Source of the DNA: JASLEW01 sp035544875
Lineage (GTDB): Bacteria; Acidobacteriota; Thermoanaerobaculia; Multivoradales; UBA5704
Length of the DNA stretch: 64,000 nt
NCBI GenBank assembly: GCA_035544875.1
Contig: DASZZP010000062.1
Span: forward strand, 62,001-126,000
Direction: 5' to 3'
Positions 54,241-62,761 of this stretch are shown piece by piece. The position numbers and the translations under genes are program-made. The notes beneath the pieces are model-generated. The model did not search any database. It saw only the letters and a list, made by a program, of their open reading frames with translations, and had not been told where the DNA came from. The stretch's first letter is position 1. Every line of letters begins with the position of its first letter.

Positions 54241-56631
54241 ATGATCTCGGTCCTGGCGACGCTAGCTGTCTTCCTCGCCGGCGCCGCCGCGCTGATCGCC
54301 GCGCTGCGCTGGTGGCGCCGCGATCTCGAGCTGCGCGACGCCGCGCTCTACGTCGCCCTGACCACCGCCTTCTTCGCCCCGCCGCTCCTCACCGGCGCCC
54401 TACAGGTGCCGACCGACATCGCGTACGAGACCCTCCCCTGGCGCGAGGCGGTGCACGAAACCGTCACGCCGCGCAACCGTCTGCTCTGGGATACGCTGGT
54501 CGAGCAGGTGCCCTTTCACAGCGTGGCGCGAACGCGCCTGCTGGCGCTCGAAGCGCCGCTCTGGTCGCACGAGATGGGAACCGGCCAGCCGCTGCTCGGC
54601 GATGCGCAGTCGGCGCCTTTCGCTCCCCTCCATCTCCTCGCGCTCCCCCTGCCGCCGCTCCGGGCTCTCAGCGTGAGCGCAGCCTGGGAGGTGCTGCTGC
54701 GGCTCCTGCTCGTACATGCGCTGGCGCTCGCGCTGGGCGCGCGCCGAGCGGGTGCGGCCTTTGCGGCGGTCGCCGCCGGGCTCTCGAGCCACGCCGTCGT
54801 CTGGGCCTACGACACGCCGGGCATGACCGCCGCCTGGATTCCGGGGGTTTTCCTGGGCCTCGTCGCACTGGCGCGCGGAGAGCAGCGGGCCGCGGCCGGC
54901 CTCGTCGCTTGCGCCGTGGGGATGGCGGCGAGCGGACACCCCGAGACGCTCGCCCACACCGCTCTGGCGGCCGCCCTGGTCGCACCGCTCCTCGCCCGCG
55001 GGATGGCGCGCAAGGAGATCCGGCAGTATGCGCTGCAGCTCGCGGCGGCGGTGGCGCTCGCCGCCGCCCTGGCCGCCCCGGTCCTGCTTCCTTTCGTCGA
55101 GTCGCTGCCCCGCAGCGCACGGGTCCAGGTCGTCGCGGACACCCCCGAGCACGTCAGACCGCCCCCCTTCGAAGCGCGCGTCCTGGCGCCGCTGCTCGAT
55201 CCGTTTCGCTTCGGCAGCCCGCGCGACGACAACTGGGATGGCCCCGAGAACTTTGCCGAGACCTGCGGCGACTATTGCGGCCTGGCCTCGCTCGCCCTGG
55301 CGCTGGCCGGCGCGGCGCTGTTGCGGGGACAGATCCTGGCCCTGGTGCTGGGGGGCCTGGCCTCTCTCGCCGTCGCCCTCCGTGTGCCGCCGTTCTTCGA
55401 TCTCTTTGGCGCCCTGCCACTGTTCGGCCAGGCTGCCAACGGCAGACTCCGCCAGTTCTGGGTGCTGGCGGTCGCGCTGGCCGCCGGCTTGACGCTGAGC
55501 CGGCTTGCCGAGTCTGCCGCGGCGCGGCGCTCGTCGTGCGCCCTCGCCGCGGCCGCCGGCGTCTCGCTTGCGCTGCTTCCCCCGCTGTCGCCCGTCGCGC
55601 CCTGGCAGCGCGCCTGGTGGCTGACGGCCCTTGTCGCCGCCTTCCTCACCGCGGGCCTCCTCGCCCTGCCGCGGCGGCTCCCCTGGGTCAACGCCGCCCT
55701 CCTTGCGGCCTTGACGGCAGACCTCTTCCTGGCCGGCGTCCGCTACCACGCCGCCGTCCCATCGCGGTTCGATCTCGGGCGGACCCCTGCCCTCACCTTC
55801 CTGGCCGAGCGGCTGCGGGCGGCGCCGGCGCCTTTCAGAGTCACCGCGCGCAACTACGACCTGCTTCCCAACCTCGGCGCGTTCTACGGCCTCTGGGACC
55901 CGCGGGGCAACGATCCGATGCGGCCGGCCGAGCCCTTCAGGCTCCTCCGCCACCGGCTGTCGCCGGGCAAGAAGGCGGCGCAGTTGGTGCTCGCCATGCG
56001 CCGGACTCGCGACAAGGGCCTGTTCGACTTCCTCGGCGTTCGCTACCTCCTCCTCGAGCACGACGTCGCCGCGCCTCCTCCCTGGCGGCCGGTGTTCGAC
56101 GGTCCGGGCGGGAGGATCTGGGAGACTCCCCGGGCGCTGCCTCTGTTCTTCATGCCGCGCCACTTCCGGTGGACCGCCGACGCCGGCGAGTCCTGGCAGG
56201 CGGTCAAAGACCTCGAGGACTTTGCCGATCTCGGTGTTGGAGTGGAGGTGGGGGAAGTCGGCGCCAGTGGCGGAGTCTCGCCGCAGGAAGGGAACGTGCC
56301 GCTCATCCGGCCGCGCAGCAACGGTTTCGATCTCGCGGTGGCCAGCGCGACCGGCGGCACCGTCGCCTCCAGCGTGAGCTACGACCCGGCCTGGCGGATA
56401 CGGGTTGACGGTCTCCCGGCCCCGGCGCTCGACGTCGACGCCGGCTTCCTCGGTTTCAAGGTGGCCGCCGGCACGCACCAGGTGGCCGTCGACTACCGGC
56501 CCCTGGGATGGCTGCTGGGACTGGTCCTATGCGGGCTGGCCAGCGCCGCGGCGGTCATCGGCGCCGCCCTGGCGCGGGCGCGCAGGCGCCGGCTCTTGCT
56601 GGATGAGCAGCCTGCCGCCGGGCGCGGCTGA
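54241..56631 (+). CDS. YfhO-like large membrane protein
   Basis: This 796-residue protein has about 12 hydrophobic segments over the first 500 residues and a soluble C-terminal part with a final TM (about 757-780). Motifs of the YfhO/GT-C-like group are visible: YETLPWREAVHET in the first external loop, WSHEMGTGQPLLGDAQSAPF, WNYDL-like RNYDLLPNLGAFYGLWDPRG, and the C-terminal SVSYDPAWRIRVDG plus VDYRPLGWLLG, which in YfhO precede the last TM. YfhO proteins are linked to lipoteichoic acid glycosylation in Firmicutes; here an envelope glycosylation role is inference. A 15-codon frame (54197-54244) ends in an ATGA overlap with its start. Confidence 0.87.
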   Translation: MISVLATLAVFLAGAAALIAALRWWRRDLELRDAALYVALTTAFFAPPLLTGALQVPTDIAYETLPWREAVHETVTPRNRLLWDTLVEQVPFHSVARTRLLALEAPLWSHEMGTGQPLLGDAQSAPFAPLHLLALPLPPLRALSVSAAWEVLLRLLLVHALALALGARRAGAAFAAVAAGLSSHAVVWAYDTPGMTAAWIPGVFLGLVALARGEQRAAAGLVACAVGMAASGHPETLAHTALAAALVAPLLARGMARKEIRQYALQLAAAVALAAALAAPVLLPFVESLPRSARVQVVADTPEHVRPPPFEARVLAPLLDPFRFGSPRDDNWDGPENFAETCGDYCGLASLALALAGAALLRGQILALVLGGLASLAVALRVPPFFDLFGALPLFGQAANGRLRQFWVLAVALAAGLTLSRLAESAAARRSSCALAAAAGVSLALLPPLSPVAPWQRAWWLTALVAAFLTAGLLALPRRLPWVNAALLAALTADLFLAGVRYHAAVPSRFDLGRTPALTFLAERLRAAPAPFRVTARNYDLLPNLGAFYGLWDPRGNDPMRPAEPFRLLRHRLSPGKKAAQLVLAMRRTRDKGLFDFLGVRYLLLEHDVAAPPPWRPVFDGPGGRIWETPRALPLFFMPRHFRWTADAGESWQAVKDLEDFADLGVGVEVGEVGASGGVSPQEGNVPLIRPRSNGFDLAVASATGGTVASSVSYDPAWRIRVDGLPAPALDVDAGFLGFKVAAGTHQVAVDYRPLGWLLGLVLCGLASAAAVIGAALARARRRRLLLDEQPAAGRG

Positions 56632-56794
56632 GCTCGGGGCCAGTCCGCGGCAGACCGGGCCAGACGCCGGGTAGGGGCCCGGCGCATTCCGGGACGGACC
56701 GCGCCGCGGCGCCACCCGCGCGGGTGGGCAAGGTGACCCACGACCTCGTGCCGGGCCATCGCCTGCACCGGAGCGAAAAGTGCGAGGATCAGGC

Positions 56795-58378
56795 ATGCGG
56801 TCTCTCCGCACGCGCGCTCCGGATCCGAGACGCCGGTTGACCGTCGCGGCCGTCCTCCTGGCCGCGGCCTGGTCGGTGGTGGCATGCGGCAGCGATGCGC
56901 CGGCGCCCGGCGCACGCCCGGCCGGACGGCCAGGCGCCAAGGCGGCAGCGCCGGCGCACGCCGCCGCGGCGGTGCGGCCGCCCGCGGAGTCGGCAGCGGT
57001 AGGACTGGAACCCGAGGCGCGGCGGCGCGAGCTGCAACTTGCCGAGCTGGTTCTGGCGCAGCGCATGCAGCGCACGGTGCGCGAGCTCGTGGCGCTCGGC
57101 CCGCGGATGGGCGGCACCCCTTCGGGAGACCGCGCCGCCGCCTACCTGCGGAGCGCCTTCGAGGAGCTGGGTCTGGCGGCGGAAGTGGTCGAGGACCCCG
57201 CGGCACCGGCCCACTGGGAAGACGGCTGGAGCGTCGAGCTGCTGCCAGGCGGGCCGCTGCAGACCGCCTATCCCTACGGCTTTTCCCCGTCCAGCGGACC
57301 GGCAACCGCGCCCCTGCTTCAGGTCGCCGATCTTGCCGCGGAGGGCCCGCGTCCGGAGTGGGCCGGCAAGGTGCTCTACACCCCCGGCGCCGTCGGCACC
57401 GCCTACCGAAGGATCGTCGCCAGCGGCCATCTCCCGCTGGCGATCCTCACCAGCTCGCCCAACGATCCGCACCGCTATCGCGACGCCTCCCGCATCGGCG
57501 CTCTGCCGGCGCTCGCCGCCAATCCGATCCCGGTCTTCGCTGTCTCCTACGACGATGGGCTCCGCCTCGCCGCGGCGGCGCGCGGCAGCTCCGTGGTCCG
57601 GGTCGCATTGCGGTCGACGGTCCGCGTCGGCCGTCCCAAGACCGTTGTCGCGACCCTGCCGGGCACGGAGCGCCAGAGCTACTACCTGATCTGCGCCCAC
57701 GGCGACTCCGATTCCGGCGGCCCGGGCGCCGACGACAACGCCTCCGGCGAGGCGACGGTGCTGGAGCTGGCGCGGGTCCTCACTCAGCTGCGGCGTGACG
57801 GCCGGCTCGGCGCGCCGCGGATCACGCTTCGATTTGCCGTCTGGGGCGCCGAGTACGCCTCGTCGCGGGCCTACGCGGCGCGCGCCGGCGACCAGCTGCG
57901 CCGCTGCCTGGGGGTGATCAACTTCGACGAGACCGGCACCGGAGCCGAGCGCGAAGCGATCTATTTCGAATCCAACGAGGTGCCCTGGAACCGCGGGTTG
58001 CTGCGCACCCTCGACCGGGTGGGCGCCGACTACCTCGGCAAACCCGGATTCTGGCCCGAGTACACCACCAACCCGTCGCAGGGCGGCACCGACTCCTACG
58101 TCTTCCTGCCGCCGCGCTATCAGGGCGAGCTCAAGAGCGCCCTCGAAGTGCCGGCGACGACCGTCTACACCGCGGCCTGGGACCACCTGGCGACGCTGCG
58201 CCAGACCCCCGGATGGGAGACCCGAGGCACGCCCGACCCGTCGCAGCTCGAGATCGACTACTCGCGCTACTACCACTCTTCGGGCGACACCCCCCAGAAC
58301 ACCACCGACCGCAAACCTCAGGCCATGGTGCGGGCCGCCCGCGCGGTCGGCATCGCCCTCCTCCGCCTTGCGTTCTGA
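56795..58378 (+). CDS. M28-family peptidase-like lipoprotein with altered metal site
   Basis: This 527-residue protein has a lipoprotein signal ending in SVVAC (Cys31), an Ala-rich linker and an M28 aminopeptidase domain with a PA-like insert (about 140-280). Metal residues visible are His302 (CAHGDSDSGG), an Asp in PGADDNASG (about 313), Asp378 (NFDETGTG) and His494 (YYHSSGD). Glu353 in WGAEYASS fits the general base, but the next residue, normally the Glu metal ligand (GAEE), is Tyr354. The enzyme may bind one zinc, use another ligand or be inactive. ATG 56795 follows GAGGATCAGG; a GTG 5 codons earlier is possible. Convergent with the M20 gene. Confidence 0.87.
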   Translation: MRSLRTRAPDPRRRLTVAAVLLAAAWSVVACGSDAPAPGARPAGRPGAKAAAPAHAAAAVRPPAESAAVGLEPEARRRELQLAELVLAQRMQRTVRELVALGPRMGGTPSGDRAAAYLRSAFEELGLAAEVVEDPAAPAHWEDGWSVELLPGGPLQTAYPYGFSPSSGPATAPLLQVADLAAEGPRPEWAGKVLYTPGAVGTAYRRIVASGHLPLAILTSSPNDPHRYRDASRIGALPALAANPIPVFAVSYDDGLRLAAAARGSSVVRVALRSTVRVGRPKTVVATLPGTERQSYYLICAHGDSDSGGPGADDNASGEATVLELARVLTQLRRDGRLGAPRITLRFAVWGAEYASSRAYAARAGDQLRRCLGVINFDETGTGAEREAIYFESNEVPWNRGLLRTLDRVGADYLGKPGFWPEYTTNPSQGGTDSYVFLPPRYQGELKSALEVPATTVYTAAWDHLATLRQTPGWETRGTPDPSQLEIDYSRYYHSSGDTPQNTTDRKPQAMVRAARAVGIALLRLAF

Positions 58379-58491
58379 AGCGTGCTACGGGCTGCCACTA
58401 CTCGCCTTTTTCTGGCCCCTACTTCGATTCCAGCTCCGCTCTGGCCGGGCGCGTCGAGCCGGGGCGGCGCTGGGGAAAGCTGGGCACAAGC

Positions 58492-59820
58492 CTAAGGTTT
58501 GCCGAGGAGGTCGAGAAGCATGGCGGTCTCGGCCTGGACGCCGGCGCGCAGAGTGGCGTCGCGGTCGGGGGCGAAGAGGGCGGAGTGCAAGGAGGGCAGC
58601 ATGCGCCCCTCGGCCTCGGCCTGGGCGAGCTGCTGCGGCTCGGCGGCGCCGAGCCGGAAGAGCGCCGCCGGGACCCCGGCACGGCCGTACTCGCTGAAGT
58701 CTTCGGCGGTCATCTCCGGCGGCAGCTCCATGACGTTGGCTTCGCCAAGGCCGCGACGCAGCGCCGCCGCCAGACGGGCGGTGAGCTGCGGATCGTTGTA
58801 GGTCGCCGGCGTGCTCTCGATCACCGCCACCTCCGGCGCGCGCGCGGCGCCGGCCGCCGCCGCCTCGCCCTTGGCTATCCGCTCGATGGCGGTCAAGATC
58901 CGCTGGCGCACCTGCGGCTTGTACGAGCGCACGGTGATCTGCAGCTTGACCTCGTCGGGAATGATGTTGTGCTTGGTGCCGCCGTGGATCGACCCCACGG
59001 TGACGACGGCCGGCTCGAGCGGATCGTTCTCGCGCGACACGATGGTCTGCAGCGCCAGCACCGTGCGCGCGGCGATGACCACCGGATCGACCGTGCTCTG
59101 GGGCATGGCGCCATGTCCCCCCGCGCCGTGGATCGTCACGTCGACCGAATCGGAGCTCGCCAGCGTGAAGCCGGAGGTGAAGCCGAGCTTGCCCGACGGC
59201 AGCCGCGGCGAGTCGTGGAGCGCCACCACGAAATCCGGCTTGGGGAAGCGGCTGAAGAGGCCGGCCGCGAGCATCGCCTTGGCCCCCTTGACCACTTCCT
59301 CGGCCGGCTGCGCGATCAGCACCAGCGTGCCATGCCAGCGCTCCCGGGCCTGCACCATCCGCGCCGCCGTCCCCGCCCAGATGGTCATGTGGACGTCGTG
59401 ACCGCAGGCGTGCATCACCGGCACGTCGACGCCCTGGTCGTTCTTGGTCCGCGCCGTGCTGGCATAGGGGAGGCCGGTCTTCTCTTCCACCGGCAGGGCG
59501 TCGAGCTCGGTGCGCAGCATGACGGTCGGACCGCTGCCGTTGCGCAGCACTCCGACCACGCCGGTGCCGCCCACGCCGGTCGTCACCTCGAAGCCGAGCC
59601 CACGCAGGCGCTCCGCCAGCTTGGCGGCGGTCTTCTCTTCGTGCAGCGACAGCTCGGGATTGCGGTGCAGGTCGACGTAGAGGGCGATCAGGCCGGGGTC
59701 GAGGTCGGCATCGCCCCGCGGCGCGGCCGCGGCCGCAGGCTGGCGGGCGGCGCAGCAGAGGGCGAGGCCGAGCGTGGCGAGCGGCAGGACGGCGGGCAGG
59801 CGAAGCCGGTGCGGGCGCAT
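58492..59820 (-). CDS. M20-family amidohydrolase, exported
   Basis: This 442-residue protein resembles hippurate/N-acyl-amino-acid amidohydrolases. It has a signal peptide (1-33), YVDLHRNPELSLHEEKTA, the metal-binding MHACGHDVHMT, IAQPAEEVVKGAKAML with the catalytic and metal Glu pair, the dimer-domain GAGGHGAMPQST, and PEMTAEDFSEY near the end, which supplies the conserved later residues. ATG 59820 has GAGGAG 9 nt upstream and is preferred over ATG 59826 (3-nt spacing). It probably removes acyl groups from amino acids or peptides outside the cytoplasm; the natural substrate is unknown. Confidence 0.92.
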   Translation of the reverse strand: MRPHRLRLPAVLPLATLGLALCCAARQPAAAAAPRGDADLDPGLIALYVDLHRNPELSLHEEKTAAKLAERLRGLGFEVTTGVGGTGVVGVLRNGSGPTVMLRTELDALPVEEKTGLPYASTARTKNDQGVDVPVMHACGHDVHMTIWAGTAARMVQARERWHGTLVLIAQPAEEVVKGAKAMLAAGLFSRFPKPDFVVALHDSPRLPSGKLGFTSGFTLASSDSVDVTIHGAGGHGAMPQSTVDPVVIAARTVLALQTIVSRENDPLEPAVVTVGSIHGGTKHNIIPDEVKLQITVRSYKPQVRQRILTAIERIAKGEAAAAGAARAPEVAVIESTPATYNDPQLTARLAAALRRGLGEANVMELPPEMTAEDFSEYGRAGVPAALFRLGAAEPQQLAQAEAEGRMLPSLHSALFAPDRDATLRAGVQAETAMLLDLLGKP

Positions 59821-59902
59821 GGGCATGGTCTCCTCGTCGGAAAGTCGTGATTTTGCCATAATCCGGGCCATCGATTGGAAGCGCGGGTTGAACCGCGCGC
59901 CG

Positions 59903-60004
59903 ATGATCCCGATCCGCGACACCATTCCGAGCCGGCACTGGCCGATCGCGACCTGGACCCTGATCGCGCCTCCGCGGAGCCCCGCAGGCCCCTCGCCGTT
60001 CTAG
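59903..60004 (+). pseudogene. Rhomboid protease N-terminal remnant
   Basis: The plus strand encodes MIPIRDTIPSRHWPIATWTL then IA, which matches the conserved beginning of bacterial rhomboid proteases (MIPIRDxxPSR...P..T..LI). After 22 residues the similarity stops and a TAG ends the frame at 60004. No membrane segments or GxSG motif follow. It sits in the 251-bp gap between two minus-strand genes. A 5' relic of a deleted gene is the simplest reading; use as a short peptide is unlikely. Confidence 0.72.
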
Positions 60005-60071
60005 GTCTCCTCCGGGCCACCAGAGTCGACGCCTGGTCCAGGTAGATCGGCGGTTTTCTGTGCGGCCCGAC

Positions 60072-61622
60072 CTAACCGCCGCCGCCCGCCGGCGGTAGCC
60101 CGCCGCGGTCATAGACCGGCGCATAGAGCCCCAGGTAGTGGCGCTCCCACCACGCCCCGGTGGCTGCGAGGGTGCGCCGGTCGGTGAACCAGTACTGCCA
60201 CAGCACGCTGCGCACCGCCGCCGGCTTCACTCCCCGGAACGGGTCGCGGCCGAAGAGCGCGAGCACCGCCGGTTCGCCCTCCAGGAGCCGCTGCTGGGCG
60301 GTCATCACCCAGGGGTTGGCCTCGAACGGCCCGAGCGAGGCAAACCAGAGGTTCCACTCGAACCGCGGCTGGTAGGGGGCGTAGATCCCCGGCGCCCGCT
60401 TGACGTCCTGCGGCTTGTAGCGAAAGGGATAGGCAACCCAGCTCTTGCCGTCGAGCGTCCCCTGGAACTCGATCTCGTAACGCCCGCGAGTCATGACCGC
60501 GAACAGGCCGTAGCGGTTGGCGATCCGGAAGGGCTCGAGCGCCAGGGCCGGCCCCAGCAGGGCACGCGGCAGCGCGCGCGGGATGAAGGCAGCCACCGTC
60601 ACATAGAAGACCCAGACCAGGGCGACCGCCGTGGCTACCAGCTGCCAGCGCCGCGCCCGGGCGGGCGGACAGGCGGCCGCCGGACGCAGGCCCAGCCGGG
60701 CGCATGCGGCGTCGTCGAGCAGCAGGACGGCGAGCACCAGCACCAGGTAGTTGAGGAAGGCGTAGTTGGCGGTCAAGATGATGCCGATCTGCAGCGGCGT
60801 CACCACCAGGACGGCGGCGAGGCGGCAGCGCCGCGGCAGGAAGATCAGCCACACCACGCCGAGCTCGACCACCAGCGTCGCCAGCGCGGTCGCGGCGTGG
60901 AAGCCGTGCGGCAGCTGGTGCGCGTACCAGCCGATCCAGGTCGGCAGCGGCCCGGTCTCGTAGTAGTGGTCCATGGCGGTGAGGTCGCGCCACTGCGGCT
61001 CGCCGCTCGCCAGCTTCACCACCCCGGACTCGAAGTAGATCCGAAACCATTCCCAGCGCAGCAGCCAGAGCGCCGCCCACGACGGCGGGTGGGCCGCTCC
61101 CAGACGCGGCCGCAACCCCGGCGGCGCCAGGAACCACGACAGGAAGGCGGCCTCGAGCAGCATGCCGTCGGACTGGTAGCCGGAGAAGTCCTGCGCCGCG
61201 CCGACGAACGACAGGAACGCCGCGCCGGCGACGACCAGGCCGGCGCGGGGCCAGAGGTTCAAGACCAGCAGCGCCGAGCCCAGGAAGCCCGCCGCCACCA
61301 GCGCGGTGAGCGCCCGGTCGTCCGCCGACAGCCAGAGCAGGGTGGGAGCGAGCCAGAAGCGGCTGCGCGGGTAGCCATGCTCGAGCAGGCGGAAGTAGTC
61401 GCGGGCCGGCAGCAAGCCGCGCGGCCCGATCAGCCCATGGATCTGGAAGGCGAGCGAGTAGAAGGCCGAGCCGAGGATCAGCCCGAGCGCCCGCAGGAAG
61501 AGCCAGCGCGGCCAGAGATACGAAGAGCCGGGAGCGCTACGGCGGCCAAAGCAGCGCTCGAGCGGTGACAGGCGCGCGCCCGAGGGCGGCCGGCGCTCCG
61601 GCGCTGCTTGGGCGGCGCTCAT
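60072..61622 (-). CDS. Lipase maturation factor family membrane protein
   Basis: This 516-residue protein has about eight membrane segments in residues 38-360 and a soluble C-terminal domain. The pattern AFQIHGLIGPRGLLPARDYF, DFSGYQSDGMLLEAAFLSWF, WLLRWEWFRIYFESGVVKLA, WRDLTAMDHYYETGPLPTWI and, C-terminal, WVAYPFRYKPQDVKRAPG, PYQPRFEWNLWFASLGPF is that of LMF1-like proteins. In vertebrates LMF1 helps lipases fold; the bacterial role is unknown. ATG 61622 has no clear ribosome binding site. It is divergent from the response regulator gene, 92 bp away. Confidence 0.9.
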   Translation of the reverse strand: MSAAQAAPERRPPSGARLSPLERCFGRRSAPGSSYLWPRWLFLRALGLILGSAFYSLAFQIHGLIGPRGLLPARDYFRLLEHGYPRSRFWLAPTLLWLSADDRALTALVAAGFLGSALLVLNLWPRAGLVVAGAAFLSFVGAAQDFSGYQSDGMLLEAAFLSWFLAPPGLRPRLGAAHPPSWAALWLLRWEWFRIYFESGVVKLASGEPQWRDLTAMDHYYETGPLPTWIGWYAHQLPHGFHAATALATLVVELGVVWLIFLPRRCRLAAVLVVTPLQIGIILTANYAFLNYLVLVLAVLLLDDAACARLGLRPAAACPPARARRWQLVATAVALVWVFYVTVAAFIPRALPRALLGPALALEPFRIANRYGLFAVMTRGRYEIEFQGTLDGKSWVAYPFRYKPQDVKRAPGIYAPYQPRFEWNLWFASLGPFEANPWVMTAQQRLLEGEPAVLALFGRDPFRGVKPAAVRSVLWQYWFTDRRTLAATGAWWERHYLGLYAPVYDRGGLPPAGGGG

Positions 61623-61665
61623 CGGCGTCGCCTCATTTTCGATTGTCTGGTGTGTCTCATCTTTG

Positions 61666-61694
61666 TTGCAGCGCTGTAACAGCCTGGCTATAAT
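61666..61694 (+). promoter_or_regulatory. Likely sigma-70 promoter of the response regulator operon
   Basis: TTGCAG (61666-61671), a 17-bp spacer and a perfect TATAAT (61689-61694) lie 20 bp upstream of the ATG at 61715. This is the best promoter-like sequence seen in the window. Confidence 0.55.
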
Positions 61695-61714
61695 CGGCCC
61701 AGGGTCATTCCATC

Positions 61715-62077
61715 ATGGCAAAGGTAGCGGTTGTCGATGACGCCGCCGAGGCGCTCGATCTGATGGCGCGCATGTTGCGCGCCGCCGGCCACCAGGTCGT
61801 GACTTACGGCGATGGCAACGGCCTCGAAGAGAAGCTCTCCGCCGAGCGGCCCGACATGGTGCTGCTCGACATCGTGATGCCGGAGCGCAACGGATTCCAG
61901 ATCCTGCGCAGCTTGAAACGCGGGGCGCAGACCAAGAGCTTGCCGGTGGTGCTGGTCAGCTCGAAGACCGAGCCGAGCGACATCGAATGGGGCAAGCTGC
62001 AAGGCGCCGACGACTACCTCACCAAGCCGTTCACGGCCCAGCAGCTGCTCGCTTCGGTGAGCCGCTTCGCACGCTGA
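61715..62077 (+). CDS. Single-domain response regulator receiver protein
   Basis: This 120-residue CheY-like protein has the acidic pair in VAVVDDAAEA, the phosphoacceptor Asp in VLLDIVMPERNGF, the Ser of VVLVSSKTE and the Lys of YLTKPF, all in canonical positions. There is no output domain, so it signals by protein contact. AGGGT precedes the ATG. It is two bases upstream of the CheW-like gene, which suggests a chemosensory or type IV pili-like pathway; similar PilG/PilH-PilI gene pairs exist, but the window ends before a kinase or receptor is seen. Confidence 0.94.
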   Translation: MAKVAVVDDAAEALDLMARMLRAAGHQVVTYGDGNGLEEKLSAERPDMVLLDIVMPERNGFQILRSLKRGAQTKSLPVVLVSSKTEPSDIEWGKLQGADDYLTKPFTAQQLLASVSRFAR

Positions 62078-62079
62078 CG

Positions 62080-62754
62080 ATGGACGCACCGGCGGCAACG
62101 GCCTCTGCCGCCTTCCCGAGCGGGCGCGCCGGGCGGATCGGCATCTTTCGGCTCGGAGGTCGCCTCTTCGGCGTCGCCGGCGAGCTCTGCCGCCAGTTCG
62201 TCGAGCTGGACAGCGTCACCCTGGTGCCGCAGGCGCCGGCGCACCTGCTCGGGGTGATCCAGCTGCGGGGTCGCATCGTGCCGGTGGTCGATCTGCGCCG
62301 CCTGCTAGGTCTCGCGCCGCTTGCCGCCGGCCGGCCGGGCGCAATGTTTCCGCAAGCGGGGCCGGCCCCGCCGGCGGGCAGACCTGCAAGCCTTGCCGTC
62401 CTGCCAGCGCTGATCGTCGAGGCGGAGCGGCTGGAGGCGGCCCTGGCCATCGACGAGATCGTCGGCTTCGAGAGCTTCGCGGGAGGAGGCGAGATGCCGG
62501 ACGCGACGGCGGCGGACGTAGAAGCGGAACCGGCGACGCCGGGCATCCTGGCAGCCTTGCGCCGCTTCGGCGCCGGGACGGTAGCGGGAACGCACGGCGC
62601 CGTCGCCCTGCTCGAGATGGGCAAGGTGTTGCGGGAGCTGCGCATACTGCGCATCCGCTCGCCGGGCGTCGCGGAAGGCGCACCGCAACATTCGGCGGCA
62701 GCGGCGGCAGCGGCGCCAACGGAGGCCGCCGCCGATGCCCCCGCGCCGAGGTAG
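62080..62754 (+). CDS. CheW-like domain protein
   Basis: This 224-residue protein carries a CheW-type fold: RIGIFRLGGRLFGVAGELCR, HLLGVIQLRGRIVPVVDLRR with the conserved RG-x-hydrophobic-PVVDLR, and LEAALAIDEIVGFESF. The CheW core is interrupted by a Pro/Ala/Gly-rich segment (about 85-105) and ends in an Ala-rich tail. CheW proteins couple a receptor to a CheA-type kinase. ATG 62080 is 2 bp after the response regulator stop. Its position between a receiver protein and a periplasmic binding protein supports a ligand-sensing pathway. Confidence 0.87.
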   Translation: MDAPAATASAAFPSGRAGRIGIFRLGGRLFGVAGELCRQFVELDSVTLVPQAPAHLLGVIQLRGRIVPVVDLRRLLGLAPLAAGRPGAMFPQAGPAPPAGRPASLAVLPALIVEAERLEAALAIDEIVGFESFAGGGEMPDATAADVEAEPATPGILAALRRFGAGTVAGTHGAVALLEMGKVLRELRILRIRSPGVAEGAPQHSAAAAAAAPTEAAADAPAPR

Positions 62755-62761
62755 CGAGACC

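Noticed and set aside
58379..58491. CTTTTTCTGG near 58408 as an intrinsic terminator for the M28 gene
   Set aside because: The T run is not preceded by a stable GC stem, so it does not fit an intrinsic terminator.
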